A DNA stretch of 7,862 nucleotides from Spirochaetales bacterium Spiro_01 (lineage in GTDB: Bacteria; Spirochaetota; Spirochaetia; Sphaerochaetales; Sphaerochaetaceae): positions 1 to 7,862 of the forward strand of contig LVBC01000036.1 in assembly GCA_001604265.1 (NCBI GenBank), read 5' to 3'. The notes under the pieces are model-generated. The model was not told the DNA's origin and did no database searches. It saw only the letters and a program-made list of their open reading frames with translations. Positions 6,461-7,862 of this stretch are shown here, piece after piece (position 1 is the stretch's first letter; the number at the start of each line of letters is the position of its first letter). The translations under genes and the position numbers were made by a program.

Positions 6461-7228
6461 ATGAAGAAGGTTGCACTTGTTACAGGAGCAAGCCGAGGAA
6501 TCGGCTTTGGAATCGCAAGAAGACTTGGCCAGGATGGCTTCAGGGTTGCTGTCGTTGCAACGGGAGACCAGGAGAAGAACCAGGCCAATCTCGATATCCT
6601 CACAGCCGATGGTACCGAGTGGGTATATATCAAGGCCAACATCGCAGACCATGATGACAGGCTGAGGATCGTCAAGGAGACAGTAGAGGCCTTTGGAAGG
6701 ATCGATGTACTTGTCAACAACGCGGGCGTCGCTCCTAAGCTCAGGGCCGACCTGCTCGAGATGAGCGAGGAGAGCTTTGACCGGGTTATCGGCATAAATA
6801 CGAAGGGGAACATGTTCCTGACCCAGGCTGTTGCCAGGCAGATGCTGAAGCAGGAGGTTGTCGGAAAGAAGAGAGGAACGATAATCAACATCTCCTCCTG
6901 CTCTGCTGAGGTCTCCTCAACAAGTCGCGGTGAGTACTGCGTCTCCAAGGCAGGAGTCTCCATGCTGACGACCCTCTATGCAGACCGCCTTGCAGGGGAT
7001 GGAATCCTTGTGCATGAGATAAGGCCGGGTGTCATTGCAACGGACATGACCAGTGTCGTCACTGCAAAGTATGACAAGCTGATCGAGGATGGCCTCTTCC
7101 CGATTGCACGCTGGGGCTACCCAGAGGATATTGCAGGTGCTGTCTCTGCCTTTGCAGACGACCACTTCCTCTATACCACCGGAAACTATATAGATGTTGA
7201 TGGTGGATTCCACATCAAGAGATTGTAA
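6461..7228 (+). CDS. Short-chain dehydrogenase/reductase (classical SDR, FabG-like)
   Basis: A 255-residue cytosolic NAD(P)-dependent oxidoreductase that interconverts a ketone and a secondary alcohol. The coenzyme motif TGASRGIG spans residues 8-15, and Arg12 in it hints at NADP(H). NNAG is at 86-89, and the catalytic tetrad is Asn113, Ser146, Tyr159 and Lys163 (YCVSK). RPGVIATDM (188-196) and the terminal IDVDGG (244-249) are typical. The stretch GEYCVSKAGVSMLTTLYADR and the region PGVIATDMTSVVTAKYD recall, from memory, a subfamily often labelled 3-ketoacyl-ACP reductase (PRK12745 type). These are usually catabolic dehydrogenases rather than fatty acid enzymes, and no fatty acid genes are present here. 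The start at ATG 6461 has AGGGG at 6449-6453 and lies three bases after the previous stop; the next gene begins two bases after its own stop. This tight packing says it works with the flanking flavoproteins. Confidence 0.93.
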   Translation: MKKVALVTGASRGIGFGIARRLGQDGFRVAVVATGDQEKNQANLDILTADGTEWVYIKANIADHDDRLRIVKETVEAFGRIDVLVNNAGVAPKLRADLLEMSEESFDRVIGINTKGNMFLTQAVARQMLKQEVVGKKRGTIINISSCSAEVSSTSRGEYCVSKAGVSMLTTLYADRLAGDGILVHEIRPGVIATDMTSVVTAKYDKLIEDGLFPIARWGYPEDIAGAVSAFADDHFLYTTGNYIDVDGGFHIKRL

Positions 7229-7230
7229 AG

Positions 7231-7862
7231 ATGAGAGAAAGAGAGAATTTTGCCGGTCTCAGTGCCTTCGAATGCCAGATAGTGGTCCTTGGATCGGGAG
7301 CTGCAGGCTTCAACGCTGCAGACCTTCTCAAGCGGGGTGGTGCAAGAGACCTTCTGCTTGTAACGGAGGCGGTGAAGGCCGGTACCAGCAGGAATACAGG
7401 TTCTGACAAGCAGACCTACTACAAGCTCTCGCTCGCAGGAGACGATCCGGACTCCGTGAGAGCCCTTGCAGAGGACCTCTTCAAGGGCAGATGCGTGGAT
7501 GGAGATATCGCACTGTGCGAGGCCAGCATGTCCACTCCATCTTTCCTGCGCCTCAGCGCAATGGGCGTTCCATTCCCACGCAACCGCTACGGTGAGTTCA
7601 TCGGCTACAAGACCGACCACGATCCGCACAGAAGAGCGACCAGCGTGGGACCATATACCTCTCGCATGATGACAGAGATGCTCGAGAAGAGTGCCAATGA
7701 GGCGGGAGTCGAGATCCTCGATGGCTTTCAGGCCATCAGGATTCTTTCAGATGGAAAGAAGGTCAAGGGCCTTCTGCTGCTGGAGAGAAAGACCTCTCGC
7801 CTGATGGTCCTTTTCTGCGAGACGCTTGTCCTTGCTACCGGAGGCCCTGCAGGCATCTACTC
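7231..7862 (+). CDS. FAD-dependent oxidoreductase, fumarate reductase/succinate dehydrogenase flavoprotein type (3' truncated by window)
   Basis: The frame stays open from ATG 7231 to the last base, giving 210 codons plus two bases of a longer gene; flavoproteins of this kind usually run 450-650 residues, so less than half is visible. The N-terminal Rossmann motif QIVVLGSGAAGFNAA spans residues 16-30 (Gly21, Gly23, Gly26 for the FAD diphosphate). A later FAD-binding stretch is LVLATGGPAGIY near the visible end. The segments GTSRNTGSDKQ and TDHDPHRRATSVGPYTSRMM are in the places where fumarate reductase flavoproteins have their Ser/Thr-rich FAD loop and a His-Arg segment. Reduction of a C=C bond or dehydrogenation next to a carbonyl are both possible. 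There is no signal peptide in the visible part, so it is probably cytosolic, unlike secreted flavocytochrome c. The start has little Shine-Dalgarno; translation probably depends on the SDR stop two bases upstream. The active-site Arg region lies beyond the window. Confidence 0.85.
   Translation, partial: MRERENFAGLSAFECQIVVLGSGAAGFNAADLLKRGGARDLLLVTEAVKAGTSRNTGSDKQTYYKLSLAGDDPDSVRALAEDLFKGRCVDGDIALCEASMSTPSFLRLSAMGVPFPRNRYGEFIGYKTDHDPHRRATSVGPYTSRMMTEMLEKSANEAGVEILDGFQAIRILSDGKKVKGLLLLERKTSRLMVLFCETLVLATGGPAGIY

Noticed and set aside
6461..7228. The SDR as a fatty acid biosynthesis FabG
   Set aside because: It has the general SDR fold and tetrad, but no acyl carrier protein or other fatty acid genes are nearby, and its central region is closer to catabolic SDRs.

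Overview
The window looks like a bacterial catabolic or uptake locus with every supported gene on the + strand. It holds one complete five-gene ABC importer of the branched-chain amino acid (Liv/HAAT) type, flanked by a small cupin gene upstream and a run of redox enzymes downstream. The source is probably a spirochaete, perhaps Sphaerochaeta- or Treponema-like and possibly host-associated. The clues are the signal peptide of the binding protein, whose FAQGASEA cleavage region is a style I associate with spirochaetal solute-binding proteins, the heavy use of AGA/AGG for arginine, and a balanced base composition. That assignment is an inference from style and was not tested by a search.

Layout. 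Positions 1-98 hold an AT-rich stretch and a perfect 24-bp palindrome (23-46) with a central CG, which looks like a LacI-family operator. A 126-residue cupin gene follows (99-479). A 115-bp gap carries a good extended -10 promoter (540-548) and a strong ribosome binding site in front of the importer genes: the periplasmic binding protein (595-1740), two permeases (1801-2673 and 2685-3551) and two ATPases (3553-4317 and 4314-5024). A GC-rich hairpin with a GAGA tetraloop lies between the binding-protein gene and the first permease, where it could hold binding-protein mRNA at a higher level than the rest. After an 80-bp gap with no visible terminator come an Old Yellow Enzyme-type flavin reductase with a C-terminal four-cysteine cluster (5105-6457), a classical short-chain dehydrogenase (6461-7228), and the start of an FAD flavoprotein of the fumarate reductase/3-ketosteroid dehydrogenase type (7231 to the window edge, truncated).

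How the genes may work together. The importer brings in a small organic solute. The three redox enzymes are of the classes needed to reduce an activated C=C bond, interconvert a ketone and an alcohol, and carry out a further flavin-dependent reduction or dehydrogenation. The same three classes occur together in the gut bacterial pathway from daidzein to equol, although nothing here shows that the substrate is an isoflavone. The tight spacing suggests that the importer and enzymes form one operon, so the Liv annotation may mislead: the solute may be an enone-containing, cyclic or sugar-derived compound rather than leucine. No RNA genes, insertion sequences, CRISPR arrays or attachment sites were seen. 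No stretch over 300 bases lacks a gene.
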